Assembly (NCBI RefSeq): GCF_017352375.1
Contig: NZ_JAFEVR010000007.1
Location: 310,001-374,000, forward strand
Length of the DNA stretch: 64,000 bases
Direction of reading: 5' to 3'
Origin: Mycolicibacterium sp. S2-37
GTDB taxonomy: Bacteria > Actinomycetota > Actinomycetes > Mycobacteriales > Mycobacteriaceae
Under the pieces are notes generated by a model. That model saw only the letters and a program-made list of their open reading frames with translations. It ran no database searches and was not told where the DNA came from. Made by a program: the position numbers and the translations under genes. The first letter of the stretch is position 1, and each line of letters opens with the position of its first letter. Shown here in pieces: positions 34,903-43,414 of the stretch.

Positions 34903-34921
34903 TCAGGTAAGGCTCACCTCA
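34903..34921. promoter_or_regulatory. IdeR/DtxR-like iron box
   Basis: TCAGGTAAGGCTCACCTCA matches 15 of 19 positions of the mycobacterial IdeR consensus TTAGGTTAGGCTAACCTAA. The central AGGTAAGGCTCACCT also matches common DtxR-box variants. It ends 14 bp before the GTG of the SDR gene (34936), a position suited to repression by iron-loaded IdeR. Confidence 0.6.
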
Positions 34922-34935
34922 GCGAGAGGCTCAAC

Positions 34936-35700
34936 GTGGACGGTCGACATCCAGACCTCGAGGGATTGCGCATGCTCGTCGTCGGTGCGTCGTCGGGTAT
35001 CGGACGGGCGGTGGCCGTCAGTGCAGCCGGACGCGGCGCGACCGTGGCGGTGGCCGCGCGACGGACCGAGCTGCTGACCGAGCTGGCGGAGTCCATCGGG
35101 GGCACGGCGTTCGAGCTCAACGTCGAGGCGGCGTCCTCCATCAACCCGGTGGTCGAGGCGGCCGCCCAGACACTCGGCGGCCTGGACGCAGTCGTGTTCA
35201 CCAGTACGGTGGTCCCGTTCGCCCACATCGAAGACACCGACGACGCGACATGGCAGCACGCCATGCTGGTCAACGCCTTCGGCGCCAACAACGTGCTGCG
35301 TGCGGCACTTCCACACCTGTCGGCCCGCGGGGTGGTGCTCATCGCGTCGAGTCATGACGTCGGCAGGCCGCGCGCCGGCGTCGCGGCCTACGGCGCGAGC
35401 AAGGCCGCGCTCGACGAGATCCTGCATTCGTGGCGCAGCGAGCACCCGGAGCTCTCCCTCATCCGGGTCGGTATCGGCCCCACCGCCGACACCGAGATCC
35501 TGCGCGGTGCGGACCGGGATCTGCTCGCGGTGCTGTTTCGATCGTGGGTGGAGCACGGACAACTGCCCGCACAGATGTCGGCGCTGCGCGACGTCGCCAA
35601 CACACTGGTGTCCCTGGTCGTCACCGCCTACGAGAACCCCAGCGTGGTGCCCGAATCCGTCCAGCTGTCCCCGCGGATCATCCGATCGAGCTCATCTTGA
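34936..35700 (+). CDS. SDR, possibly iron-regulated
   Basis: Short-chain dehydrogenase of 254 residues with GASSGIG, catalytic ASSHDV and YGASK. The usual NNAG is replaced by FTSTVV. GTG 34936 follows GCGAGAGGC at poor spacing. The IdeR-like box immediately upstream suggests iron-responsive transcription separate from the FMO operon. It overlaps the convergent MFS gene by 23 bp at the 3' end. Substrate unknown. Confidence 0.87.
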   Translation: MDGRHPDLEGLRMLVVGASSGIGRAVAVSAAGRGATVAVAARRTELLTELAESIGGTAFELNVEAASSINPVVEAAAQTLGGLDAVVFTSTVVPFAHIEDTDDATWQHAMLVNAFGANNVLRAALPHLSARGVVLIASSHDVGRPRAGVAAYGASKAALDEILHSWRSEHPELSLIRVGIGPTADTEILRGADRDLLAVLFRSWVEHGQLPAQMSALRDVANTLVSLVVTAYENPSVVPESVQLSPRIIRSSSS

Positions 35701-36880
35701 CGTTCCTGCCCGCCACCATCGTGGCGGCCGCCTGGGGAATGAGAGCCAGCGACAGCGCCGCCATGGCGATGGTCCACGAGCCGGTCAGGTCATGCAGCGC
35801 CCCGATACCCACCGGGCCGACCGCGGCGAGGATGTAGCCCACGCTCTGCGACATACCCGACACCTGCCCGGTCTGGGCTGTCGAGGTGCTGCGCAGCACC
35901 ATGAACAGCAGGGCCAGGCTGATCGAGGCGCCGGGTCCGGCCATCACGCACAGCACCCACAGCGTGGGAACCGAATCGGTGGCGAGCAGACCGACGAAGC
36001 CGATGGCGGTCAGCAGCAGCGCCACGGCGGTGACCAGGCGCTGGTCATCGAACCTGCCGGCGACGATCGGCGCGACCAGCGACATCAGCAGTCCGGCCAC
36101 CTGTCCCAAAGCCAGTACCGCCCCGGCTCCGGCCGCCGACATGCCGCGCTCGATCAGATAGTCAGGCAGCCATGCGGTGAACGTGTAGAAGATCAGCGAC
36201 TGCGCCGCCATGAAGATGGTGATGGCCCAGGCGATCCCATTGCGCCACAGCGGTTCCGGCTTCGGCCCGAGGTCCATCCGGTGCAGCCGCCGCAACATCG
36301 GCAGCCACGCGATCATGGCGACCAGCGCAAGCACCGCCCAACTCGCCAGTGTCATACGCCAGTTCCCGTCCAGCGCGTTGTTGACGGGGATCGTCACGGC
36401 CGCCGCCGTGGCCGCGCCGCCCGACAGCGTCATCGAGTACAGGCCCGTCATCAATCCCGATCGACGCGCGAAGTCCCGCTTGATCAGGGAGGGCAGGACG
36501 ACGTTGCAGACGCCGATACCCGCGCCGGCGAGCGCCGATCCACCGAACAGCGCGACAGGGTCGGGCAGCACGCGCACGGCGGCGCCCACGACGAGAAAAG
36601 CCAGCGATGCGAGGACCGTCCGCTCGATGCCGAACCGGGCCGCCGCCCATGGCGCGAGGGGCGCGACGAGGCCGAAGACGAGTACCGGCAGTGTGGTCAG
36701 CAGACCCGTCACGGCGCTGCTCCAGCCGGTGGCCGCTTTGATCTCACCGACGAGCGGGGCGACGGCCACCACGGCCGGCCGCAGGTTGGCCGACACCAGC
36801 ATGATCGCCAAGGCGGCGGCCAGCATCGCGATCCCGGCGGGTGCGGCGTCCTCGCGGGAGGCGGTGTGGGCGGTGGTCAC
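35678..36880 (-). CDS. MFS transporter, CynX/NimT family
   Basis: Twelve-helix major facilitator of about 400 residues. The N-terminus MLAAALAIMLVSANLRPAVVAV is the hallmark of the CynX/NimT (cyanate/2-nitroimidazole) family. GTG 36880 is chosen because transmembrane similarity starts right after it; the upstream open frame crosses two operators and is not coding. It is divergent from a hypothetical protein/flavin hydroxylase operon across 142 bp that hold two matching palindromes, so transporter and hydroxylase are probably induced together, for uptake or efflux of an aromatic compound. Confidence 0.88.
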   Translation of the reverse strand: MTTAHTASREDAAPAGIAMLAAALAIMLVSANLRPAVVAVAPLVGEIKAATGWSSAVTGLLTTLPVLVFGLVAPLAPWAAARFGIERTVLASLAFLVVGAAVRVLPDPVALFGGSALAGAGIGVCNVVLPSLIKRDFARRSGLMTGLYSMTLSGGAATAAAVTIPVNNALDGNWRMTLASWAVLALVAMIAWLPMLRRLHRMDLGPKPEPLWRNGIAWAITIFMAAQSLIFYTFTAWLPDYLIERGMSAAGAGAVLALGQVAGLLMSLVAPIVAGRFDDQRLVTAVALLLTAIGFVGLLATDSVPTLWVLCVMAGPGASISLALLFMVLRSTSTAQTGQVSGMSQSVGYILAAVGPVGIGALHDLTGSWTIAMAALSLALIPQAAATMVAGRNVKMSSIG

Positions 36881-36940
36881 CCCACCAGGTTTCTCGGACC
36901 GCACCGGATGAAACAAATCCTTTCCGCACCACCGCAGCAA

Positions 36941-36999
36941 GTCAACGCGTGTTGACATACTGGCGGCACCGGCATACGGTGAAGTCAACAAATGTTGAC
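36941..36999. promoter_or_regulatory. Two GTCAAC-N4-GTTGAC operators in a divergent promoter
   Basis: GTCAACGCGTGTTGAC at 36941-36956 and GTCAACAAATGTTGAC at 36984-36999. The 16-bp sites share both 6-bp arms and differ only in the 4-bp spacer; centres are 43 bp apart, about four helical turns. One is nearer the MFS gene (36880), the other nearer the hydroxylase operon (37023). The regulator gene is not adjacent. Confidence 0.65.
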
Positions 37000-37022
37000 C
37001 GATCCTCGCGAAAGGGCGCCTC

Positions 37023-37430
37023 ATGACCGTCACTGCGATCCAGATCGGGTTGGATCCCGACGTCATCGACTACGCGTCGCCGGATTTCGCGCAGTTTCCC
37101 GGGCTGTCCAGGGAGCGCCTGCGGACCGCGAACGACGAGAACGTGATCGGGTTGCGCGCCGCGGGTTACCGGGTGGACAACTGCTTGATCGGTTTCGGCG
37201 AGGCCGGTGCCGCGAAGGCCCGTCAGTGGCTCGAGGCAGCGCAATACGACGCGGTGCTCATCGGCGCGGGCCTTCGCCTGATCGCTGCCAACACGCTGCT
37301 GTTCGAGTCGATCGTCAACGCCGCCCACCTCACCCAGCCCGGCTGCCGGTTCGTGTTCAACCGTGCGGCCGTGTCGACGCCCGACGACATCCGGCGCTGG
37401 TTCCCCGAGCCGGAGGCGGTGACCGGATGA
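37023..37430 (+). CDS. Hypothetical protein, partner of flavin hydroxylase
   Basis: Protein of 135 residues that I do not recognise. It has an alpha/beta character, with VIGLRAAGYRVDNCLIGFGE and YDAVLIGAGLRLIAANTLLFE, which look like strand-turn-helix units of a small Rossmann-like fold. ATG 37023 lies shortly after CGAAAGGGCG. Its stop overlaps the start of the FAD monooxygenase (ATGA at 37427), so it is translationally coupled and probably works with it. Confidence 0.75.
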   Translation: MTVTAIQIGLDPDVIDYASPDFAQFPGLSRERLRTANDENVIGLRAAGYRVDNCLIGFGEAGAAKARQWLEAAQYDAVLIGAGLRLIAANTLLFESIVNAAHLTQPGCRFVFNRAAVSTPDDIRRWFPEPEAVTG

Positions 37431-38938
37431 GCTCCGCCGAGGTCGACGTGCTGGTCGTCGGAGCCGGACCCACGGGCCTGACCGCCGCCGGGGATCTGGC
37501 TCGTGCGGGCCGGTCGGTCACCGTGCTCGAGCGCAGGCCCACGATGAATCCGGGCAGCCGCGCCTTCGCCACCATGGCCCGCACCCTGGAGGTGCTGGAC
37601 GCGCGCGGGCTGGCTGACGGTCTGCTCACCCGAGCCCACCGCGCCCCGAGCGTCACGATCTTCGGCGGTGCCCGTATCGATCTGACACACCTCGATTCGC
37701 GGTATCCGTTCGCGATGGTCACGCCGCAGGCCAACGTCGACCGGGCGTTGGAGCATTACGCGGTGGCGCACGGCGCCCGAATCCGCCGTGGGGTGGATGT
37801 CGTCGGTCTCGCGCAGGACGCCGACGGCGTGATCGTGACGGGGTGTGATCCGCAGGGACGCCGAACGCGTTGGCGGGCGGCCTATGTGATCGGCGCGGAC
37901 GGCGCGCACAGCGGCGTGCGCCGGATGACGGGCATCGATTTCCCGGGCCGGACGCTGCTGTCCTCGATCGTGCTGGCCGACGTGAAGTTGGCCGACGGGC
38001 CGACCGGGGAGGGTCTGGCGCTCCACAGCACGCCCGACGTGTTCGCGTTCCTCGCCCCCTACGACCGCCGCGACGCCGACGGTGCATGGTTCCGCGCGAT
38101 GGTCTGGGATCGGGCCCGCCAACTGCCCGACCATGCCCCCGCCGATCGCATGGAGATCATCGGCGTCCTGCGGCGGGCGATGGGCGCCGACCCGGGCGTC
38201 GTCGACGTCGGGTGGGCGTCGCGCTTCCATTGCGACGAACGGCAGGTCCCGCAGTACCGGCGCGGCCGGGTGTTCCTCGCCGGCGACGCCGCCCATGTCC
38301 ACTCCCCCATGGGCGGACAGGGCATGAACACCGGGATCCAGGATGCCGCCAATCTCGCCTGGAAGGTCGACGCGGCGCTCGGCGGTGCGCCGGACGCCGT
38401 GCTCGACACCTATCACGACGAGCGCCACCCCATCGGGCAGCGGGTACTGATGCAGTCCGGCATGATGGCACGGGGCATCACACTGCGTCCGCGGGGCATG
38501 CGCGCGGTCCGGAACCTGTTCGCGCCCAGACTGCTTCGGATTCCCACGGTGCGTGATGCCGTTGCCGGGGGCTTCGCGGGCACCACCCTGCGTTACCCGC
38601 ACGCCGCCGGCGAGAGCGCGCTGGTCGGCACCCGGGCCACGCAGGTGCCGCTGGTGGGGTGTCGGCTCACCGAACTGCAGCGCACACCGGGTTTCGTGCT
38701 CGCCGGGGAGCGCGGCACGCAGCCGGTCGTCGCGGAGAACGTGCTGCACGCCGAGCGTTCCGACGGCGGACCCGCGGTGCTGATCCGGCCCGACGGCTAC
38801 ATCGCGTGGGCAGGGCGGTCAGCCGATCGGTCGGCATGGCAGGGGATGCTCGGAAAGTGGACCGGCGCCGGCGCTCAGCCCGCGGCGTTGGGTCTCATCG
38901 GCGGACAGGTGCCGCCGGGGTCGGCGGTCAACTCGTAG
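37427..38938 (+). CDS. FAD-dependent aromatic hydroxylase (PHBH/MhpA/RdmE-type)
   Basis: Class A flavoprotein monooxygenase of 503 residues. FAD motif VVGAGPTGLTAAGDLARAG, DG motif GADGAHSGVRRMTG, and GD motif FLAGDAAHVHSPMGGQG with MNTGIQDAANLAWK. A C-terminal thioredoxin-like domain of about 120 residues follows (VLIRPDGYIAWAG), as in the phenol/polyketide hydroxylase group. It uses NAD(P)H to hydroxylate an aromatic ring. Expression is probably controlled by the operators at 36941-36999. The last 64 bp overlap the convergent VanY-type gene. Confidence 0.9.
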   Translation: MSSAEVDVLVVGAGPTGLTAAGDLARAGRSVTVLERRPTMNPGSRAFATMARTLEVLDARGLADGLLTRAHRAPSVTIFGGARIDLTHLDSRYPFAMVTPQANVDRALEHYAVAHGARIRRGVDVVGLAQDADGVIVTGCDPQGRRTRWRAAYVIGADGAHSGVRRMTGIDFPGRTLLSSIVLADVKLADGPTGEGLALHSTPDVFAFLAPYDRRDADGAWFRAMVWDRARQLPDHAPADRMEIIGVLRRAMGADPGVVDVGWASRFHCDERQVPQYRRGRVFLAGDAAHVHSPMGGQGMNTGIQDAANLAWKVDAALGGAPDAVLDTYHDERHPIGQRVLMQSGMMARGITLRPRGMRAVRNLFAPRLLRIPTVRDAVAGGFAGTTLRYPHAAGESALVGTRATQVPLVGCRLTELQRTPGFVLAGERGTQPVVAENVLHAERSDGGPAVLIRPDGYIAWAGRSADRSAWQGMLGKWTGAGAQPAALGLIGGQVPPGSAVNS

Positions 38939-39507
38939 TGCCACAGCTCGTTGGCGTACACCTGGCAGAGCCCGAACCGGGGACCGTTGCGCGACATCCA
39001 TGCGGCAGCGTCCGGACCGCCGACGTCGACCGCCCTGCCCTGGACGTGCATCGACGTTTCGGGGGACGCGACGAACTCACGCGCTGCCTCCGGGCTGCCG
39101 TAGGTCCGCACGCCGTCGTCGAACAACCGCTGCTGGAATCCCGCTGACCGCCACCCGGAATTGACCACGACCGTGATCCCCTCAGCCGCAGCGGCTTCGG
39201 TGGCCTTCTGCACCGCCGTCAGCAGCGCCGGATCGATCCTGCCGATCACCGGATTCGTCACGTCGAAGGCGGTGAGGGCGTCGCCGTCGGGCAGATATCC
39301 ACCGAAGGTGTCGGTGGCCGCCGGCCCGAGGGAGAAGGGCGGGGTGCCCCGTGGTGGTGGGCCGGCCGCCGACGGCCCGATCAACGTGTCGTCGGCACCC
39401 GGTGCTGCGGGTTCTGCAGAGGCCGTGGCGGCGCCGAGGACGACTGCCGCCGCGATCACGGCGATCGTGGCGGCGGCCCGGCCGACCGGGTAGTGGTGAC
39501 GATGCAT
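38875..39507 (-). CDS. Secreted D-alanyl-D-alanine carboxypeptidase, VanY/M15 type
   Basis: Zinc peptidase acting on peptidoglycan stem peptides, exported to the periplasm. 210 residues: a Sec signal peptide (VGRAAATIAVIAAAVVLGAATASA), a Pro-rich linker, then the M15B domain. Zinc and catalytic motifs are SMHVQGRAVDVGG (SxHxxGxAxD) and ELWHYEL. It overlaps the 3' end of the hydroxylase gene by 64 bp tail to tail, so the coding sequences constrain each other. Confidence 0.9.
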   Translation of the reverse strand: MHRHHYPVGRAAATIAVIAAAVVLGAATASAEPAAPGADDTLIGPSAAGPPPRGTPPFSLGPAATDTFGGYLPDGDALTAFDVTNPVIGRIDPALLTAVQKATEAAAAEGITVVVNSGWRSAGFQQRLFDDGVRTYGSPEAAREFVASPETSMHVQGRAVDVGGPDAAAWMSRNGPRFGLCQVYANELWHYELTADPGGTCPPMRPNAAG

Positions 39508-39575
39508 GGTGACCTGTCATTGTGCCTTCCGGACGCGGCGGTGGCACGCGGGTTCGCCTCACTAGGATCGACGCC

Positions 39576-40076
39576 ATGCCTGCGCCGGATCATGTGCACA
39601 CCGCCCGATCCGGTCGTACCGGTGTGCTTGCGGGCCTGGCCCTGGTGCTCGCCGTTGCGGCGCTGGCGCTGTCCGGGTGGACGTGGTGGCAGTCGAGGGC
39701 CGAGCCGACCTACTCGGAGAGTCAGCAGTCGGCGGCCAAGGACAGCGTCTGCGGCGCGTTCTCGTCGGTCCGCACCGGCGTGGCGACCAATACCCATCTC
39801 ACTCCGCCCGGCGGCGACGGCGATGTCACCGGCGCACTCGCCACCGCCGCCAATGCGCGTGGGGCGCTGATGGACGGCGGTCAGTATCTGCTGACCCGCC
39901 TCGAACCGGCGACGCCACCTGAATTGGCCGACGCAGTCCGGAGATTCGCGAACGGCCTGCTCGACTTCGGCGCCGCGGCAACGGCGGGCGCCCAGAACAC
40001 CGACCCGGCCCAGGAGGCACTGTCGCGCGAACTGGACACACTCAGCAGCCGGTTGGGTGAGCTGTGCGGGGCCTGA
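39576..40076 (+). CDS. Conserved hypothetical single-pass membrane protein
   Basis: Protein of 166 residues from ATG 39576. One transmembrane helix near the N-terminus (GVLAGLALVLAVAALALSGW), then WWQSRAEP and an extracytoplasmic domain of about 115 residues with two Cys (SVCGAFSSVR and GELCGA) that may form a disulphide. The layout resembles many mycobacterial envelope proteins of the Mce-associated type, but I do not recognise a family. Single gene between two convergent neighbours. Confidence 0.75.
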   Translation: MPAPDHVHTARSGRTGVLAGLALVLAVAALALSGWTWWQSRAEPTYSESQQSAAKDSVCGAFSSVRTGVATNTHLTPPGGDGDVTGALATAANARGALMDGGQYLLTRLEPATPPELADAVRRFANGLLDFGAAATAGAQNTDPAQEALSRELDTLSSRLGELCGA

Positions 40077-40112
40077 CGCCGGAGTAGGCGCGCCGCCTCA
40101 GAAGGGCCCGGC

Positions 40113-41609
40113 TCAGAAGGGTGGGGGTCGGGTGTGTTCGGTGGCGAGGTGGGTGTTGTGTTTGCGTTCGGTGTGGATGCGTTGGGTGCGGTTCTGGGCG
40201 CGGGTTGTTCGGCGGCGGGGCATGTTGTGGCCGCGGTGGGTCGTCGTGTTCTCGGCGGGCGTGGCTGCTACGGGCGTGGTGGGTTGGCAGAGGGTGGGGA
40301 AGAGCAGGGCGCTGCCGGGGTGGGTGGTGTAGGTGTGTCCGGTGGGTGCGGTCCAGTGGATGGTGCCGTCGGGCAGTTGTTCGTCGCGCCAGCCGCCCTC
40401 GCCGGTCCAGAAGGTTTTGAGTAGGTGGTGTAGGCGGCAGAGGGTTTTGAGGTTGGACGCGCAGGTGGGTCCGGCGGGGTAGGGGATGGTGTGGTCGAGG
40501 TCGGCGCGGTCGGCGGGGCGGTCACAGCCCGGGAAGCGGCAGGTCAGGTCGCGGGCGCGGACGTAGGCGGCCAGCGCGGTGGAGGGCTGGTAGCGCGGTT
40601 CGGGGGCGGTGTGGCCGGGGTGGCGGATTTCGCGGATGGTGGCGCGGTGGAGGAACGCGGCGAGCACTGTGGTGTCGATGACTCCGCCGCCGAGCACCAC
40701 CGCCGGCGCCGGGCATACCGCAGGGGTGGTGGTGGTGGCGCTGGGCGTGATCTCTCCACGGGCTTGGGTGCGGGCCTGGTTCATGGCGGCGGCGTCGGCG
40801 ACGACGTGGATGACGACGTCTTTGCGCGGGGATGTGCCGGGACGGGCGGTGCAGTCGTGGCGTCCGCAGGCGCATGCCAGCTGGTGTTCGGCGGCGCCGA
40901 GGGCTGCCAGGGCGGCGGCGCGGCGGTCGTCGATGTCGCGGGGATCTGCAGGGCATACCGAGCGGGCCATGTCCTCGAGGCGGTGTTCCAACCCGGCGGC
41001 GTCGGGGGCGTAGAGCCGCGCCCAGATGCTGGTGTAGCCGGCTTCATCGAGTGGGTTGCCGAACCGCACCCCCAACTGCTGATCGCCCGCGCGGGCCAGC
41101 CGCACCGCGGCGGGGTCGTGGATGAGTACCAGGGCGTCGATGGCGGTGCTGAGTTTCTTCTCCGAGAGCGCACCCCAGCGCAGAACCTGTTCGGCGATCG
41201 CGGCGTCCACCGCGCCCAGCGCGTCGGGGTCCAGGATCAGCGCGGTGCGGTAGACGATGGTGCGTACCAGCAGATCGCGCACCAGACCGGCCTCGAACAG
41301 TGCCGCCACCTTCGGGAGCCGATCGGCCAGCAGGACCGCGCGGTGGGCCTGGGCCAACGCCATCCCCTGCGACACCCCTTGGGCGGCGGCCAGTTCCGCA
41401 GCCACCGCGGCGGTCGGGTCGACCCACCAGCTGTCGCGTTCTTCGGCGTCGGCGCAGCCGCTGCGGCGGCGGAACAACTCGGCCATCACCGCCAGCTTGC
41501 GGGCCGCGGCCGCTGATTCCACCCGCGCCCATCCCGAGGCCGCCGCCACCAGAGCGGCGTCGTCCAACGACGAAAGCTCCGCCACCTCCGGCAACGACCC
41601 ATCGAACAT
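40113..41609 (-). CDS. DUF222/HNH endonuclease-like protein (13E12 family), intact
   Basis: Protein of 498 residues of the mycobacterial 13E12 repeat family. DUF222 occupies the N-terminal 300 or so residues (VESAAAARKLAVMAELFRRR, WVDPTAAVAAELA). The HNH domain reads CRFPGCDRPADRADLDHTIP and NLKTLCRLHHLLKT. The tail is Arg/Thr-rich. ATG 41609 is chosen as MFDGSLPEVA is typical. These genes are multi-copy, prone to recombination, and may be mobile; activity is unproven. It differs clearly in sequence from the frameshifted copy at 14260. A 10-bp direct repeat (CTCAGAAGGG) flanks its stop codon. Confidence 0.87.
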   Translation of the reverse strand: MFDGSLPEVAELSSLDDAALVAAASGWARVESAAAARKLAVMAELFRRRSGCADAEERDSWWVDPTAAVAAELAAAQGVSQGMALAQAHRAVLLADRLPKVAALFEAGLVRDLLVRTIVYRTALILDPDALGAVDAAIAEQVLRWGALSEKKLSTAIDALVLIHDPAAVRLARAGDQQLGVRFGNPLDEAGYTSIWARLYAPDAAGLEHRLEDMARSVCPADPRDIDDRRAAALAALGAAEHQLACACGRHDCTARPGTSPRKDVVIHVVADAAAMNQARTQARGEITPSATTTTPAVCPAPAVVLGGGVIDTTVLAAFLHRATIREIRHPGHTAPEPRYQPSTALAAYVRARDLTCRFPGCDRPADRADLDHTIPYPAGPTCASNLKTLCRLHHLLKTFWTGEGGWRDEQLPDGTIHWTAPTGHTYTTHPGSALLFPTLCQPTTPVAATPAENTTTHRGHNMPRRRTTRAQNRTQRIHTERKHNTHLATEHTRPPPF

Positions 41610-41697
41610 ACATTCGATACTAGCCGCCGCGCCCGACCCGCACACCCCACCAACCAAAAGCCTGGGGATAACCGCCGACAGGTCCAATAGGCGTGCA

Positions 41698-42525
41698 CTA
41701 CAGGGCGGCGACCCTGGCCCGCTCCTTCATCGAGGCGATCACGCCACCGTCGCTGAGGATGTCGGTTCCGGTGAGATAACCGGCCCTCGGGCTGGCGCAG
41801 AAGGCGAGCAGTTCGCCCATCTCCTCGGCCTTCCCCCACCGCGGTACGGCGGCGTCGGCGACCATCGCTCCGGCGCCGGCCTGCTCCTCGAGGCGACCCA
41901 TCTCGGTGTCGATGGATCCCGGAGAGACCGACAGGATGCGCAGCCGCCGGCCGTTGAACCGCTCGGCCTGCGCCGCGCTGTACCAGCGGACGAAGCTCTT
42001 GCTCACCGCATACGCCAGACCGGGACGCGCCTCCTCCGGCGCGATACTGCACGCCGTCAGCATGTCGGCGACGAAGGCGTCTTCATCGACCAGAGCCGAC
42101 GGAAAGCACGCTGTGGGAACGACTTCCTCGGGCAGCATGTGCGCCGCCATCGATGCCACGTTGACGATGGCCGCACCCTCGTCGGCGGTGCCATAGAAGG
42201 CCTCGTTCACGTTGACGGTACCCACGGCATTGGTGCGGATGATGTGGTCCGCGTCACCCATGCTCGGGCTGACACCCGCCGTGTGGATCACCGCCGTGAC
42301 CGGCGCGGGCACCGAAGCGAGTAGCCGGTCGACCGCAGCGCGATCGGTCACATCGGCGTGGACGCCGGTGGCGGTCCCGCCCGATTCGGTGAGGGTCTGG
42401 ACCGCGGCGTCGAGTCGCTCCCTGCGCACATCACACAGCACCACGTCGTTGTCGCGGCCGACGATCCGCGCCGTCGCCAGACCCATACCGCCGGCACCGC
42501 CGGTGATCACCACGACTCCACCCAT
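41698..42525 (-). CDS. Short-chain dehydrogenase/reductase
   Basis: SDR of 275 residues with GGAGGMG, catalytic Ser in NVASMAA and YAVSK. Between Ser and Tyr it carries an insertion of about 35 residues (LPEEVVPTACFPSALVDED), as in 3-alpha-hydroxysteroid dehydrogenase-like SDRs. The C-terminus YLTGTDILSDGG is normal. ATG 42525 begins MGGVVVITGG. It follows the ArsR/SRPBCC operon on the same strand with 32 bp between, so it may be its last gene. Confidence 0.87.
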   Translation of the reverse strand: MGGVVVITGGAGGMGLATARIVGRDNDVVLCDVRRERLDAAVQTLTESGGTATGVHADVTDRAAVDRLLASVPAPVTAVIHTAGVSPSMGDADHIIRTNAVGTVNVNEAFYGTADEGAAIVNVASMAAHMLPEEVVPTACFPSALVDEDAFVADMLTACSIAPEEARPGLAYAVSKSFVRWYSAAQAERFNGRRLRILSVSPGSIDTEMGRLEEQAGAGAMVADAAVPRWGKAEEMGELLAFCASPRAGYLTGTDILSDGGVIASMKERARVAAL

Positions 42526-42557
42526 GCCGTGGACCGTACGGAATGCGACGGTCCGTG

Positions 42558-43052
42558 TCAGGAGGACCCGTCGAGAAGTACCCCGAGCTTGTCGAGATGG
42601 GCCTTGTATCCCCACTTCATGCCGAACGCCGCCATCTTCGCCTTCGGGCCGACCTTCGAGATGGTGACCTCCAGCAGCACCGTCGTCTCACCGTCGCGCT
42701 CGGTGAAGGAGATGTCGTTGGCGTGCAGGATCGTCGTGTCTTCTTCGGTGCCTTCGGTCCACGATCGCGCGTCGTAGGTCAGCCGGGAGCGGTCGTCGAT
42801 CCGGGTGAACGTTCCCGCCATCGGCCAGCGGGTGCCCTGGTACTTGCCCATCTCCTCCCCCGCCTCCATCACCACGTAGATGCCGCCGCCGACCCGGAGG
42901 TCGATCTCGCATTCGGGTACGAACGTCTTCTCCGGACCCCACCACTGCCGGAGCATCTCGGGCTCGGTCCACGCGCGCCACACGGTGTCGAGTGGAGCAC
43001 GGTATGCGCGCTCGAAGCGGAACTCTTTGCCCTTCAACATCTTGAGCAACAT
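42558..43052 (-). CDS. SRPBCC/AHSA1 family protein
   Basis: START-like ligand-binding protein of 164 residues (Aha1-like). Typical: YRAPLDTVWRAWTEPEMLRQWWGP near the N-terminus, and the C-terminal helix KMAAFGMKWGYKAHLDKL. Its ATG shares a base with the stop of the DUF1801 gene (TGATG), so the proteins are co-translated. ArsR/SRPBCC pairs are common stress or ligand-sensing units in actinobacteria; the ligand here is unknown. Confidence 0.87.
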   Translation of the reverse strand: MLLKMLKGKEFRFERAYRAPLDTVWRAWTEPEMLRQWWGPEKTFVPECEIDLRVGGGIYVVMEAGEEMGKYQGTRWPMAGTFTRIDDRSRLTYDARSWTEGTEEDTTILHANDISFTERDGETTVLLEVTISKVGPKAKMAAFGMKWGYKAHLDKLGVLLDGSS

Positions 43053-43414
43053 CAGCGCACCGCCTTGGTGACGATGTCGCGGATGCGGTCCTCGGTGGGT
43101 CCATCCATACCGGTGAGGAACCAGGCCGCCCCCATCAGCTGATGCGATGCACCCTCCTCGGGCGCCAGATTCGCTTTCTCCGTCAGGCCGAATGACACGT
43201 AGTCGTCGGCGTCGACCCGGAAGAAGCAGATCACCGGGCTGCTCTTGGCCTTGGCGTATCCCGGCATCCCGTACCACAGCCGCGGCGTGAGTTCCGGCGC
43301 GGTGTCCATGATGACCTCGTGTAGCCGCGCGGCCACATCGCGAAAAGCAGGCAATTCGGCGATCTTTGCGGCCACGGCAGCCGCACCGTCATCATCAGTC
43401 TTCTTCGGAGCCAA
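43052..43414 (-). CDS. DUF1801 family protein
   Basis: Protein of 120 residues of the DUF1801 (YdhG-like) fold: TPRLWYGMPGYAKAKSSPVICFF and YVSFGLTEKANL. A TTG start at 43414 is preceded by GAAGGGAAAACCG, a plausible ribosome site, and lies 20 bp inside the ArsR gene. It is the middle gene of an ArsR / DUF1801 / SRPBCC operon. Function unknown. Confidence 0.82.
   Translation of the reverse strand: MAPKKTDDDGAAAVAAKIAELPAFRDVAARLHEVIMDTAPELTPRLWYGMPGYAKAKSSPVICFFRVDADDYVSFGLTEKANLAPEEGASHQLMGAAWFLTGMDGPTEDRIRDIVTKAVR

Noticed and set aside
36881..37066. 62-codon N-terminal extension of the MFS gene
   Set aside because: It crosses both GTCAAC-N4-GTTGAC operators and the next gene's start; membrane similarity begins after GTG 36880.
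40097..40121. 10-bp direct repeat CTCAGAAGGG (40097-40106 and 40112-40121) as a mobile-element target duplication
   Set aside because: The copies are only 5 bp apart and do not flank the HNH gene; more likely a small local duplication at its stop codon.
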